Below, in pieces: positions 1 to 10,800 of a stretch of 14,721 nucleotides of DNA. This DNA comes from Gonium pectorale (lineage: Eukaryota > Chlorophyta > Chlorophyceae > Chlamydomonadales > Volvocaceae), in NCBI GenBank assembly GCA_001584585.1, contig LSYV01000006.1, positions 1,219,736-1,234,456 of the forward strand, in the 5' to 3' direction. The notes beneath the pieces were generated by a model that did no database searches, had not been told where the DNA came from, and worked only from the letters and a program-made list of their open reading frames with translations. A program made the translations under genes and the position numbers. Within the stretch, counting starts at the first letter, position 1. Every line of letters starts with the position of its first letter.

Positions 1-3000
1 GTTACTTACCAAACCAACCCCAACCCGCACGTCCCGCCTCGACGACCGTAACGACGCGACGGGCGGTCGTCGTCGCCGTACGTCCGTTAGTGGTGGGCCC
101 CCGGCCATCACCGCCTCTTCTGTCTGTGTGGCCTCGTTCCCGGCCTCGCCGTCGTCTCCGGCCGCATGGATCCTTACCCGCACCTGCTTGTCGACCTCCT
201 CCACAAACACGAAGTAGTTGTGCGCCTCCGAGCCGCGGGCCTTGACCCAGGCCGGCAGGCCCTTGGGCAGCAGCCCCTCCAGCTCGCCCGCGGAGGCCTC
301 GGAAGCCGCCAGCCTGGCGTCGGTGTATGACAAGAGCGCAGACGTAGCAGCACCGGGAGCACCGCGGTCCATGGTATCGTCGTGTACGGTCATGAGGGCA
401 CGGGCGCAAGCCGACCGGAGAAGGGGCAGAGGGGTGGGGCGGGAACAGGGCGGCAGGGGCGGGTCAGTGCACACGCGGGGCGCGCAGCGTGGCGGAGCAG
501 GAGCCACACCAACACGGCTGTACCATACCTTTCCGCAGTGTGCATATGGCCAGCACGGCTAGACTCAAATTCGCCTTTCCTAGTCAGTCGTTTATGGTGG
601 CTGGTGAAGGGGGGCTCCTGCTCCGACGCACGCTGGCAGGTCAGAGAATGCGACTGGCCTCGCGCGGCGCCTGCGAGGCGCCGTTGCTCATGCGCGGCTG
701 CGTGCTGCTGTGTGTGTTTTTATACCCACCTACCGCCCCGCCCCGACTGCTCCTCGCTTGCGAGACACCACCTGAGGTGCAGCGAGACCAGCTTGTCGGG
801 TTTCTGCCGCACCGCCACGCGGTGGACCGTGAACTCGGCGCGCGAGGCCACCTCGGCGGCCGTGGATGACCAGTCCAGGCCCGCGCCGCCCAGCGCCATG
901 AAAAAGTCCTGCAGCGAGCGGCCCAGCACGTGCACGCGCGGGACGCCTGCGGGGCGGGGACAGGAGGGCAGAACGGGAAGCGCGGGCGCCGAGGGATGGC
1001 GGGACAGGCATGCCGCGGAGAGGCACGGGACGGCGTCAGCGGCGTGCCGGAAAATGAGAGCACGCAGAGCAGTGGAGCTTGTGTATTGCACAGATGCAAC
1101 CTCTCCAACCGCCGCAACCCAACCCCTCGCCTGCCGTCGCCTCCCTGTCTGTCCTGGCAAAGCTGACACGCTGCCGCTCATACTGCCTGGGCGCCGCATC
1201 ATCGACGGAGCTGGGCCGGGCTGCCACAGCCTCCGACTGGTTACTGCGTGCGGTGGCGCTACCGGTGGCCATGCTGCCGTTACCAGGGCTGCGGCAGTGA
1301 GTCTGGGGGCTGTTAGTAGTTCGGTCTTTCGACCTACGCACCGGCTGTCGCGGTGCCCGGCATGCCGCCAAACACGTGCTCGCGCGGTATTCCTGGGGAG
1401 CCCAATGGCCAAGTGGTTGAGAGGCCGAAAGCACAGGCGACGCGCGGTGCGCAGGGCGGCGGTGGGCGGCAGGCGGCAACGAGCGCACTGTGCCCAGGAC
1501 CCGTGGGGGGTCGCGGCCAGGGCGAGCTGCCTGCCGGGGAGAACGGCGGCCCCTGCCGGCGCTGGCATGGCGGCAGCTGCGCGGCGAAGGGCGGGCGCGG
1601 CGTGAGCGGGCGGACGCGGTGCTGACGGAACCGAGCCCAGCGTGGGCGCATTCCATTGCTGAGGAAGCTGCCTGGTCGCTGCAGAACTGGACTGGAGCAG
1701 AGCTGGTTTCCTGAAACCATGCCCGCGCATTGCGGTGGAGTAGGGTGCAGAGCGCTGGCCGCCAACAGTCCCGACCGCCGCCACCTATGCCGGCGAAAGG
1801 GCGGTGGCCACTGGACTGGTCGCTGGGGCTGTCCGAGGGGCAGCGCTGTCGCTACTTGGAATCGCAAAAGTGCCATTTAGGTGCACTCAACCAAACGCTA
1901 GAAGGAGCCTTCTTGCGTGGCTGTCCTGCTTGGATCAACCATAGCACAGCATATCTGGGGCAGGCCGTTTCACGCGCCGAGCCACAAAAGACCTTCCCCC
2001 AGATACACTATTGCCTGAAGAGCTGAGCTTGATGAACGGGGATCACACGGGGGCCCTTCCTCCCGACCGATGCCGCGCCTGGCTGCCAATAAGCTGGCGG
2101 ATGTGCGACCCTGCCGCGTTCCCTGCTCGTGCCCATCCACCTCGCAACGCAAGCCGCTGCTGGCGTATCACGCAAGCGCGGCCCCTTCTCGCCTCGACCC
2201 GGCCGCAGCTCCCCACAGCATCCGTACCCGAAGCAGCGCCACCACCCCGCATGCGCCCCATCCTCCTCCGCTGCGTGCCCGCTGCTGGCCACGCCTTGCG
2301 CGCACCTGTGATGTGCTCCCAGGCCATGTTGGTGTAGAGTACCTCCCATCCCGGCTTGCTGGTGTCCACAAACATGATGCATTTCTCAAAGTGGTCCAGC
2401 GCGCGCATCATCTCCTGCTGCAGCTTCTCTGTCGCCGCCTCGTTCTCCATCCGCTCCTGCGAAAGGGGCACGTGAGGTTGAAGGAGAATAAGCTGCGCGC
2501 GCGGGAAGCAGGCACGCACTTGCGACACTGGAATTTGCGGCTTACCTACCCGGCCTTCTGCGCGCAGCCCCACGACCCGCCTCCCATCCGCCCCAACGTC
2601 CGCGTTCTCTCCTGCCTTGACGGTAAACCTCTTTTAGACCCCGTCCCCGTCCCACCCCTTGGTCCCCACCTGCGCCAGCGACATGTCCCGCTCCAGCTGC
2701 CGGATGACGAGCGTCTGCAGGTTGTTGACTACCAGCAGGTTGGCGGGCTCCATGGCCTTCTCGGTGAAGTCGGCCATGCAGCTGCAGGGAGGCGGGGAAG
2801 CGGAGTTCAGACACAAGCGCGTGACAATCAACGACGCCGATGGTACCGAGCGCGTCTGCGGCGACCATCGGCCGGAAGCCCAGCTAGTGAGGAGTAGACT
2901 TCACGTATGCAAGCAAGCTAGGTGCAGCTGAGGGCGCAAATGCTTCGGTGGATCCATTGCGCTCTGTCCTGCTCGTCATCTGTTCGCTGCCCCCGTCCTC

Positions 3001-6000
3001 ACCCATTGGCCCACCTCCAGGTGTCGTCTACGCTCCTATCCCTTCTCCCAAGCCTCCCTCCCTCCCTCCCCACTCACAGGGTGCCCAGCAGCTCCCCGGT
3101 GGAGGCGCGCAGCGGTGAGGCCATGAAGAACCGCACCCGCGGGGTGTTCTTGACGCAGTAGTACTCCTTGAACCTGCAGGACCAGGGGGCAAGCAAAAGG
3201 AGTTCAGGAAGAGTAACGGGAAACACACCGCTGTGGTGTCATGGGGATGGAGGGCTGGCGCACCCCGGGCCAGGGCGCGGGTTGGCGACGTAGACTGCTC
3301 CGCCGATGGTACAGGTAGCCCGGCCGGCAGTCAAGCGACCGCTAACACCGACTGCCAAGCAGAATTGTCGAGTGCGCCTAGCGCGCACGCGCTGAAGCTC
3401 CCCCTTGTCCCGTACCCCTCCTCCCAAAATCCCTGCTCTCGCTCACTCCTCTCCTCGCAGTCCTGTCCACTCCTCGACAGCTCACCGTTCGTCCAGGGTC
3501 GCGTCCGGCACCATGAGCACATCCTTGAGGTCATGCACGTTCATCATGGACCACTGCGCCAGGCTGTAACGCCACTGCTCGTCGTCCGTCAGCTTTATGG
3601 CGGTAGAACGGATGAAGATGTTGGACGAGCTGGCGGGGGCGGGCGTGTCAAAGGCATGTTTACGGGAGAGGCTCTCTAGCTAATATTGACAGGAGACGGG
3701 GGCTTGGCGAATGCAGGTTTGGCGAGTGTGCACTGGCATTCAGCAGCATTCTCCCTGGCGGGCAGGAGGAGGGGCAGGACCTCGCTCCTCTATCGTCACA
3801 GCGCATCGGGCATCGCCCATATGCCCTCCGCGTGGCGGCGTCCGCTCTCCTTCACTTCCCACCCGTGGTCCCTATCCCGCCCCGCGCCCCCGCCCCTATC
3901 CGCAGCCCACGTCCCCGATCCGGCGTCCGGATCCCCCGCCAACTGCTAACCGCCAACCAGCCGCCTCACCGGTACGCCGCCACCAGCGCCACGGGGATCT
4001 GGAAAATGTTGCAGATGAGCTGCAGCACGTTCTCCACGTCACTGCCTTCGGGAGGCGACATGATGCTCAGGTGCTCACTGCTGCTGCGCGGGGAGCTGCC
4101 GCTGCGGTCGCTCGCCTCGCCCTCCGCCTCGCCCTCCGGAACCGGCGGCGGCACGCCCTCCGCCACCAGCTCGCTCACTCCCACCGCCGTCGCCTCACCG
4201 ATGCCAGCCATGGCGCTGGAAGCGCCGGCGGTGCGGATGCTGCCGCGGCCGGAGCTGCCCTCGGTGGATCCCTTGACCCGTATCCGGCGACCCGCGGGTC
4301 CGCCTCCCAAGCTCGCGTCGCCAGTAGTGCCGGTGGTGCCGGCGGTGCTGCCGGGGCGGAGTGGCATGCTGCTGCACGGCGCGCCGCTGCTGCTGATGGA
4401 GACGCCGGCAGCGCTGCTGCCAATGCCTGGCACGGCGACGCCGCTGCTGCCGGCGGTGCGGGAGGGGTCGCTGCTGCCCTCGCCACCGCTGCGCTTGCTG
4501 CCGCTGGGCGTGCCGTCACCGCCGGGCTGCAGGCCGGCGCCCGAGGTGTTGGAGGAGGAGGAGTGAGACTTGGGTCGCTTGTCCGCAGCTGCAGGATGGG
4601 AGTAGGGTTACAACGTGCGCTCGGTGTCATTCACCAGAAGCCATTACTGAAATACTCTTTGTCAACCACGTGCGCAGGCGGTTATTCTAGGAGGCACAGC
4701 CAAAGCCGAAGGCCAAGAGGCAGCGTCCAGATCAGACTGCCGCATGCAGCTTGATGATGTGCGCTGCCACCCAAGGTACCAGAGGTAAGGGCAGCACGTG
4801 CAGCAGCTGCACCTCAGCCGCCCAGCCCTACCGTCAGTGTAACATGGGACACCTCCATCCTCGCCCCGGCTTACCCTTACGCCGCTTCTCCTTCCCGTGA
4901 TCCTTCATCCGCGGAGCACCGAACATGAACCCCGCGTTGTTCTCCCGCGTGGTGGCCGGCGTGGACGATGTCTGAGATGCGTCGACTGTGGGCGCGCTCG
5001 AGCCTGCGAGCGCAGACAGTGCACGTACGGGGCAGCTTCGCTTAGCGGTTGGACGCGTTGTGTGCACGCGCGGGTGCCTGTACCGTAAGATGCATGGCGC
5101 AAGAACCAGGGGTTGGAGGTTATGGCGGAGTGTCCGGCCACACGTAGGGCCGCGTGAAGGGAATGATGGGCGTCGCTCGCAGCATGCGGATCAGCAGCAG
5201 TGCTCGCACAGCCGGCGGCTGCTGAGACGTTGTCGTGTGCACATCGAGCCCAGCGACCTTAACAACAAACATAAGCACGTTATGTAAGCGTCAGTTGCAC
5301 CGCGGGTATCCTGTTCCACAATCGGGGCGTTTAACCCGCAACCCGTACTCCTACACAGCCACGTCCTTGCGCGCTGCGGACTTGCGCTCCGGAAGTGCAA
5401 CCAGCCCGAAGTCCCGTGCGTGGGGCCCTACGACGCCGCCGCCTAACCAACACCCGCGGCGGCCATCACCAACACGCCGTAGGCCTCAAGCGGCGCCCGG
5501 CAGCACCCAGGTCTGCCCCAGAGCGCTGGCGGGGAAGGGGATAACGGCCACATCACAACGCGCCGCACGCTCCTGCGCCCACCTGCCACCGACCCAACGC
5601 CCACTGCGTCGGTGCCGGCCGTCGAAGCCGCCGCTGCGCTCTCACCTGCCACCGATGCCCCCTGTGCAGCCGAGCTACCCGTCGTCGGCCCTGTGCCGTG
5701 CGGTGAGGCGGCATGTTGCGCTGAGGAGCCCTGCTGCTGTGAGGAGGCCTCGCTCTGGCTGGCCGACGCTGAGGCCGACGTCTCGGCGCCGCCGTGCTGG
5801 CCCCCCGTCGCCGCCGTGGAGCGCCGGGTCGTCTCAACCCTGACACGGCGCGCCTTGTCCGGCATGGTGTTGCCTTCCGCCACGTTGCACGCCGAGCTTG
5901 ATGGGGCCTCACTGGCGAGCGCGGCCATGGGGAGCGCGGGAACGTCGGTGGCGGACGTGGAGCGCATCATGTCGCTGACCACAGACATGCGCTCGGTGGA

Positions 6001-6747
6001 GGGAACCGCGGGCAGCCCAGGGGCTTTGGAGCCCACGAAGCTGTCGTCCGAGGGGTGCGGGGCCCCCGCGGCGGCGGTAGTGCTGCTTACGCCCGGCAGG
6101 GGCCCTGACGCGGGAGCCGGCGCGGCCGACGTCGACTGCTGCTGAGCCGCTGCCGGGGGCGCCGGAGCCGACGCACCAAGCGCAGCTGCGACCGGAGTGG
6201 TGATTGTGACTGGCATGGGCTCCGGGGGCTTCGCCGGCGGCGCGGGCTCCACGCCGGGCGGTGGCATCAACTGCTCCGCGCCGGCCGCTGGTGAAGTGAC
6301 CTGGGACGGCGCCGCAGCTGGCTCCTTCTCTGCACCATGCGTGAGAGTAACCTGTGCCGGGTCCACTGCACTGCTGGCTTCCGGCGACAATGTTGTTGCA
6401 GGAGGAGTCACCTCCCGCTCCGTGCCCGACGACGCTGGCGCGGGGCCAGTAACTGCTAGTGCTGGCTCATTGGGAAGAACTACTGTGGGCGTTGCCTTGG
6501 GGGCGCCAACGTTGCCAACTGGCGCCTGAGCGCAGAAGGGTCAACCGCGAAGGAAATGCATCACATATCTCATAGCAGGTAACGTAAGGAGAGTTTCCCA
6601 GGCATGCGAAGTGCCCTGGGCAACTTGTAGGCCAGGATACTTCACGCCTCCCCAACGCAAATCTCGCACCTTCGGCGCAGCCTGCGGCGCCGGCACCTCC
6701 TCCGAACTCCTCTTTTCGACTCCGTCTTTGCAGCATACGCCCCCCAT
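1..6747 (-). CDS. GAF-PAS sensory protein with N-terminal acylation motif, 3' end beyond window
   Basis: Ten exons are inferred, all phase-consistent: 6747-6670, 6525-5583, 5003-4875, 4588-3970, 3629-3486, 3173-3078, 2781-2670, 2456-2306, 946-772 and 313-184 (the last donor could instead follow 178). They give about 859 residues before the left edge. The start is ATG 6747, reading MGGVCCKD, a glycine-2 myristoylation-type and Cys5/Cys6 palmitoylation-type N-terminus. Residues about 27-560 are Ala/Ser/Pro/Gly-rich and probably disordered, with a basic patch (KEKRRKAADKRPK) near 380. A GAF domain spans about 566-705: it includes MVPDATLDERF, then PRVRFFMASPL, then LLGTLCMADF. A charged helix (about 705-730) leads into a PAS domain (about 731-822; VLYTNMAWEHITG, then FTVHRVAVRQKPDKLVSLHLR). 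No LOV-type cysteine motif is present. The GAF lacks a recognisable NKFDE cyclic-nucleotide motif. Such sensors often end in a kinase or cyclase, but that part is outside the window. The domain calls are firm; the N-terminal exons are inferred from splice phase. Confidence 0.75.
947..2305 (-). other. Long intron 8 (1359 bp) of the GAF-PAS gene, splitting the PAS domain
   Basis: The donor is ACAG|GTGCGC at 2305 and the acceptor is CCCCGCAG|GCGTCC at 947. The junction G+GC gives Gly in phase, reading AWEHITG then VPRVHVLGRSL, as expected for a PAS domain. It is about three to four times longer than the other introns of this gene. Long ORFs cross it on both strands, but they show no domain and only codon-biased filler. 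A short tRNA A-box-like stretch near 1408 has no matching B box. I see no terminal repeats or target-site duplication that would prove an insertion. Confidence 0.6.
2306..3970 (-). other. GAF domain exons and start of PAS domain
   Basis: The GAF fold is assembled from the 3' end of exon 4 (SDVENVLQLICNIFQIPVA), exon 5 (3629-3486), exon 6 (3173-3078) and exon 7 (2781-2670). Exon 8 (2456-2306) carries the linker helix and the first half of the PAS domain. Each junction restores a sensible codon: CG+C gives Arg, CG+G gives Arg, CT+C gives Leu. This phase agreement over successive introns is the main support for the gene model. Confidence 0.85.
3053..3077 (-). repeat. G-run array directly after the exon 6 donor of the GAF-PAS gene
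   Basis: On the coding strand the donor GTGAGT (3077-3072) is followed at once by GGGGAGGGAGGGAGGG and a further GG. Four runs of at least three G with one-base loops fit the standard G-quadruplex pattern. It would be present in the pre-mRNA and would abut the U1-binding site. On the plus strand it reads as a CCCT repeat. Confidence 0.8.
6670..6747 (-). CDS. Exon 1 of the GAF-PAS gene (start codon, acylation signal)
   Basis: This exon encodes 26 residues, MGGVCCKDGV through PQAAPK. It ends AAG before a GTGCGA donor. Splicing to the acceptor after CTTCTGCGCTCAG joins it in phase 0 to residues APVGNVGAPK of exon 2. Exon 2 has an in-frame TGA just upstream of that acceptor and no upstream ATG, so a separate start exon is required. 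This is the nearest ATG exon with the right phase and composition. Cap and transcript data would be needed to prove the start. Confidence 0.6.
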
Positions 6748-7800
6748 CTCTTTAGAACGCGTCCTTACTCCAGTATGGTGTAGGTTTGAGTCTTTGCCAT
6801 ATCCCAACACATACACTGTAAAACATTGCTATTGGACATGCATGTTACTTGACAAGACTGGATATAAGATGGCTTTGGGGCAGAAGAAAGAAGAACGGCT
6901 GTCGTGCAACCCCGCTTTTGAGCTCCGACTCCTCCGAGGTCTGGCGCCCAAATGCAACGCACTCGTTCTGGTTTGTAGACCTCCGCAACAAAATTCCGTT
7001 GAGGAAAAATCTGGAAACTTCACTTGGCACTGTGTGGCTTGGCAAAGCTTGCTCGTTCTCACTGATCTATCGTGTTATGCCTATAGCATATGAATATATA
7101 TGATCATGCAAGCGAGGACCCTGGACACGGTTGCAAGCGAAGGGTGCCGACTTGCGACTTCAGCTTCAGGTTCTGTGCGCTCTTGATGCGGTGATGGTTT
7201 AATTGCTTTTAGGCATTCAGGTCACGACGTATCGGCTGCAAGGAAGCCAGTGAGTAGTACATGGAGCGCAGCGCCGCATTCCCATACGCCATAGCCGCAT
7301 TCTTAGGGCATGACAAGTTTCAGCGCAGCGCAGAGGTGAGGAGGTCATAAAAACTTACTCACATGTGTTTCGTTGATGCTGCCGTACGGCCGTAAGCCTC
7401 CATGTGTCTGCAGTTTCTTATGGCACGGCTGTGCGCACTGCCCAGTATCTATGCCGTGTCCATGCCGTGCCGGCATGCGGCTGCTTCTCGGAGCAGTCGG
7501 CAGCCCACTGGCCTCATGCATCAGGCGCCAACCTGGGTCGCGTGGGCCGTTGTCCGCCCACTGTTATTCTTCAGTTTCCTCCGCACATATGCCCTCACCC
7601 TCGACTGCAGTCCAACCAAGCTGACCCGCCGCACCCCGCACGCGCACGTTACTGCCGTGCAGCCATACGTGCAGCCATCTAGCACCGTACTCGCACCAGA
7701 CTCCCGCCCCCCAAAAAGCGTCCGCGAGTGACCGGCCTCCCCCACTCCGTTCCAAGCCAAACTAATATCTTCTTCTTGTCATATCCCGAGCGGGGCCCGG
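6748..7800. promoter_or_regulatory. Intergenic region: PCH2 3' UTR and GAF-PAS gene promoter/leader
   Basis: No supported gene lies between the PCH2 stop codon (7803-7801) and the GAF-PAS start (6747). The part from about 6780 to 7380 is visibly poorer in G+C than the flanking coding regions. No TGTAA polyadenylation signal, the usual one in volvocine algae, occurs on the minus strand here. The nearest variant is TGCAA (7135-7131). An AT-rich TATA-like stretch on the minus strand (7102-7081) lies about 330 bp upstream of the GAF-PAS ATG and could be its core promoter. Both assignments are inferences. Confidence 0.4.
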
Positions 7801-10800
7801 TTACCCGGCCCGCAACTGCAAGCGGTCGTCTTGCTCCCGCCCCGCCGCCTCCGCCAACGCGCGCAAGAAGGCCCGTGGCGCGCACGGCGCCGCGGCCGCC
7901 AGCGCCGGGCTGCCGGCGTGCGCCAGGAAGGGTAGCTTCCGCAGCGTCCGCCCGCTGAGGCCCTCGCAGGCCGTCGCCGCCGACAGCAGCTGACAGCTCA
8001 GCGCCGCCGCCGAGCCCGGCGGATGATGAGGCCCGGAGGCGCCGCCAGCGCCACCGCCGCCGCCAGCAGCGGGGGATGTCAGGGTTGGGAGGGTTGTCGA
8101 GGGGCCGCCGAAGGGACGCGGGTGATTGGGGTGGGGATTTGAGGGGCCGTCGGGCGACTCGCAGGTGCCGTTGCTGGCTGATGGCGTCGCCGCTGCCCCG
8201 GCTATGGCCGCCGCGGCGGCGGCGGCTTCTGAGTACGGCAGCAGGAGTTGCCGTATCTCCTCTGGGGTGGAGAAGGGCAACATGCACGTCGGTGCGTCTG
8301 GCAGTGGATTGGCTCAACTACAGGTTACACGCCCGCCGCCAAAGCCGGGGGGCCCATGGGCTGCACAGTTATACGCACTTCTCGCGGTAACCCGCCCCGG
8401 CGTAGGCGCACAGGGACGCGCGCTGATGCCGGAACCATTGTGGGTACACCCTAGGTGGGTACGCCTCTTGCCGATGTCAGCGGCGAGGAGCCCCTTTACC
8501 TGATCGTTGCACATCCAGCAGCCCTAAGGCCCCCCCCCGGCTTCCTTGCCCGTCGGATGGGGGCGGGATGGCATGCGCTCTTTGACCCCCCCCTCCCTCT
8601 CCGTCGCTATCCTGCCCATGCCGGCGCCATCCACAGCCATCGGACACCTGCCGTAACCCCCGCCGCAGTGCCAAGGAACCTAGCTCTGGCCTTGAGCCCC
8701 GCGCTTCCCCACGCACGCCTCCCCCACCTGCCACGATCCCCGCGCGGCCCAGCTCCGCCACTGATGCGCGCAACATCTCGTAGCGGGCGGCGACGGAGGG
8801 GGGCCCGATGTAGGCCTGGTGGGTTGGGGGTGGGGTGATCGGTCAGCGACCACCACTGCTGCTGGAGCGGCCTGATGGGGTGTCGCGGTGGGCGTGCGGG
8901 CACTGCTCGGGGGATGGGTAACAAACACAGGAAAGGGGTATTGTGTGGTGGACGAGGCGCATGTGCACTCGAGGGGTGTTCATCTAGCGCGCGCCAGGCG
9001 CAAGGGCGCAGAAACGGACGCCGCCAGGCCACACATCGCTGGCCATCGCATGACGGCAGACCCACGGGTCTGCGTCACCACACACACACACACACACGCA
9101 CGCACGCATGCATGCACGCTCGTCGTATGCGTTTTCCTTTTCAGCACGCACGCATACACATCGTCCGCGCCCGCGTCCCTGCACCCACCCCGACCCCGCA
9201 CCCGCCTTGATGTCCGCCCGGTCCACGAACGCCACGTCTATGGCCTGCGTGATGTTGGAGGTGGTGAGCACCATGACGTTGGGGTGCCGCCTCAGCGCGT
9301 CCAGCTGCGTGAGCAGAGCGTTGACGGCGCGGATTGCGTCCGAGGGCTCGGACCCGGACACCGCGGCCTGGGGGCGGCGGGGAAGCGGGCGCCGAGTGGG
9401 AACTCAGCTATGGGAACATAGGCTTGAGGGTTACACCGTAGCAACATGTGGCTGCTGGAAGGGAAGGGACAGTGGGCAGGGAGCATTGCGCGCGGGCGGG
9501 CGGCGGCGGGTGTTGTGCAGGTACCGGGCATATCATATGTGGGCAGACCACTTCAGCTCCTGGCGCCGGTACCGTGGCGCGCCTAGCGACCCAGGCAGCC
9601 TGGATGCGTTATGTGTGCGGCAGGACAAGAGGGGCGTGGCGGCTCCTCTCCCTCCACCACAACGGACGAGTTGGGCACCCCAGCCGCCCCCTGGCGCACC
9701 TTCCTGGCGGACGTGAGCGACTCCACCTCGTCGATCAGCACGAACACCAGACTGTCCGGCTCTTCCACCAGCTCCGTGATCTTGGAGAACAGCCGGCTGA
9801 CCTGAGTCGGGGGCGGGGGTGCAGCAGGTGGGGCAGCAGGACGTGCATTTGCAGGGGTGCAAGGTGGCGGTCGGCAAGGACGTCGGGACGCCAGCTCGGG
9901 GAAACGAGGCGGGGCGCGGAAAAGGGCGGCCAAGACCCAAGAGGGCGGGCAAGAGGGCGGGCGAGTGGGTGGGCGAGAGGGCTAGAAGAGGGCGGCGTGA
10001 CGCTGCGGTCCGAAGGATGTTTTCCAGCTTCGCACCCACACCCACACCCTGCCGCTCCCCTCCTTGGGCCCCTCCCCTCCCGTCCCCGCCCACCAGCTTG
10101 CCGCTCTCGCTGAAGTACTTTGAGAACAGCGAGTGGGCGTTCACCTCCACCAGGCACCCCTGGCGGTACCTGGGGAGGGGGCGGCCGGGCAGGGCGAGGC
10201 AAGGCGAGGGGAAAGGGACGAGAGAGTGAAAAGCGGATACACAGTAAAATCAGGAGGGGGCGGGGCGGGCGGGGGAGCGGGAGGGGGCGGGGAGGGGGGG
10301 TCAAATGCGGGAGCAAGGGGATGTGGGTGTAGCCCCGTAGCCCCATGGCCCTGTACCGTCTCTCCCTCCCTCACATCCCATCTCTCATCCTCCCTGCCTC
10401 CCTCCTACCCATGCCGCACCCAAATCACACGCCTCGGTCCACGACAGTCCCTCCCCTCCCTTTTCCTCCGTGCCGCCCCACCTGTCCGCCCCACCTGTCC
10501 GCCCCACCTGTCCGCCCCACCTGTCCGCCCCACCTGTCCGCCCCACCTGTCCGCCCCACCTGTCCGCCAGCCGGATGCTCAGCTTGTGCGCCAGCGCCTT
10601 GCACAGCGAGGTCTTGCCGGTACCGGGCGGCCCGTACAGCAGCACCACCCTGAGGAGAACAGAAAGGAGGCGGTCGAAATGGAAGCTTGGGGGCAGCAGA
10701 AACGAGCACTGCAGGGCCGAGTGGCTGGTGGTTGGCGGTGGGGGGTTGACGGTTGGAGGTTGGATACGGGCGGGGTGCAAAGCAAGCGGGGCACGAAGAT

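Noticed and set aside
1396..1430. tRNA-like A box (Leu/Ser type)
   Set aside because: No B box (GGTTCGANNCC) follows within 100 bases and no cloverleaf can be drawn, so it is not called as a tRNA.
382..1605. 407-codon plus-strand ORF
   Set aside because: It is antisense to sensor exon 9 and intron sequence. It has no domain, and its Arg/Ala-rich composition is what GC-rich shadow frames give.
720..1784. 354-codon minus-strand ORF
   Set aside because: Only its 3' part (946-772) is real coding sequence (PAS domain). The rest is open intron without homology, and an acceptor at 947 with correct phase explains the boundary.
3711..4754. 347-codon plus-strand ORF
   Set aside because: It is antisense to the low-complexity exon 4 of the sensor gene. 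Ala/Gly-rich repeats read open in several frames.
6611..7093. 160-codon plus-strand ORF in the intergenic region
   Set aside because: It overlaps sensor exon 1 on the other strand, has no recognisable domain, and sits mostly in AT-richer non-coding sequence.
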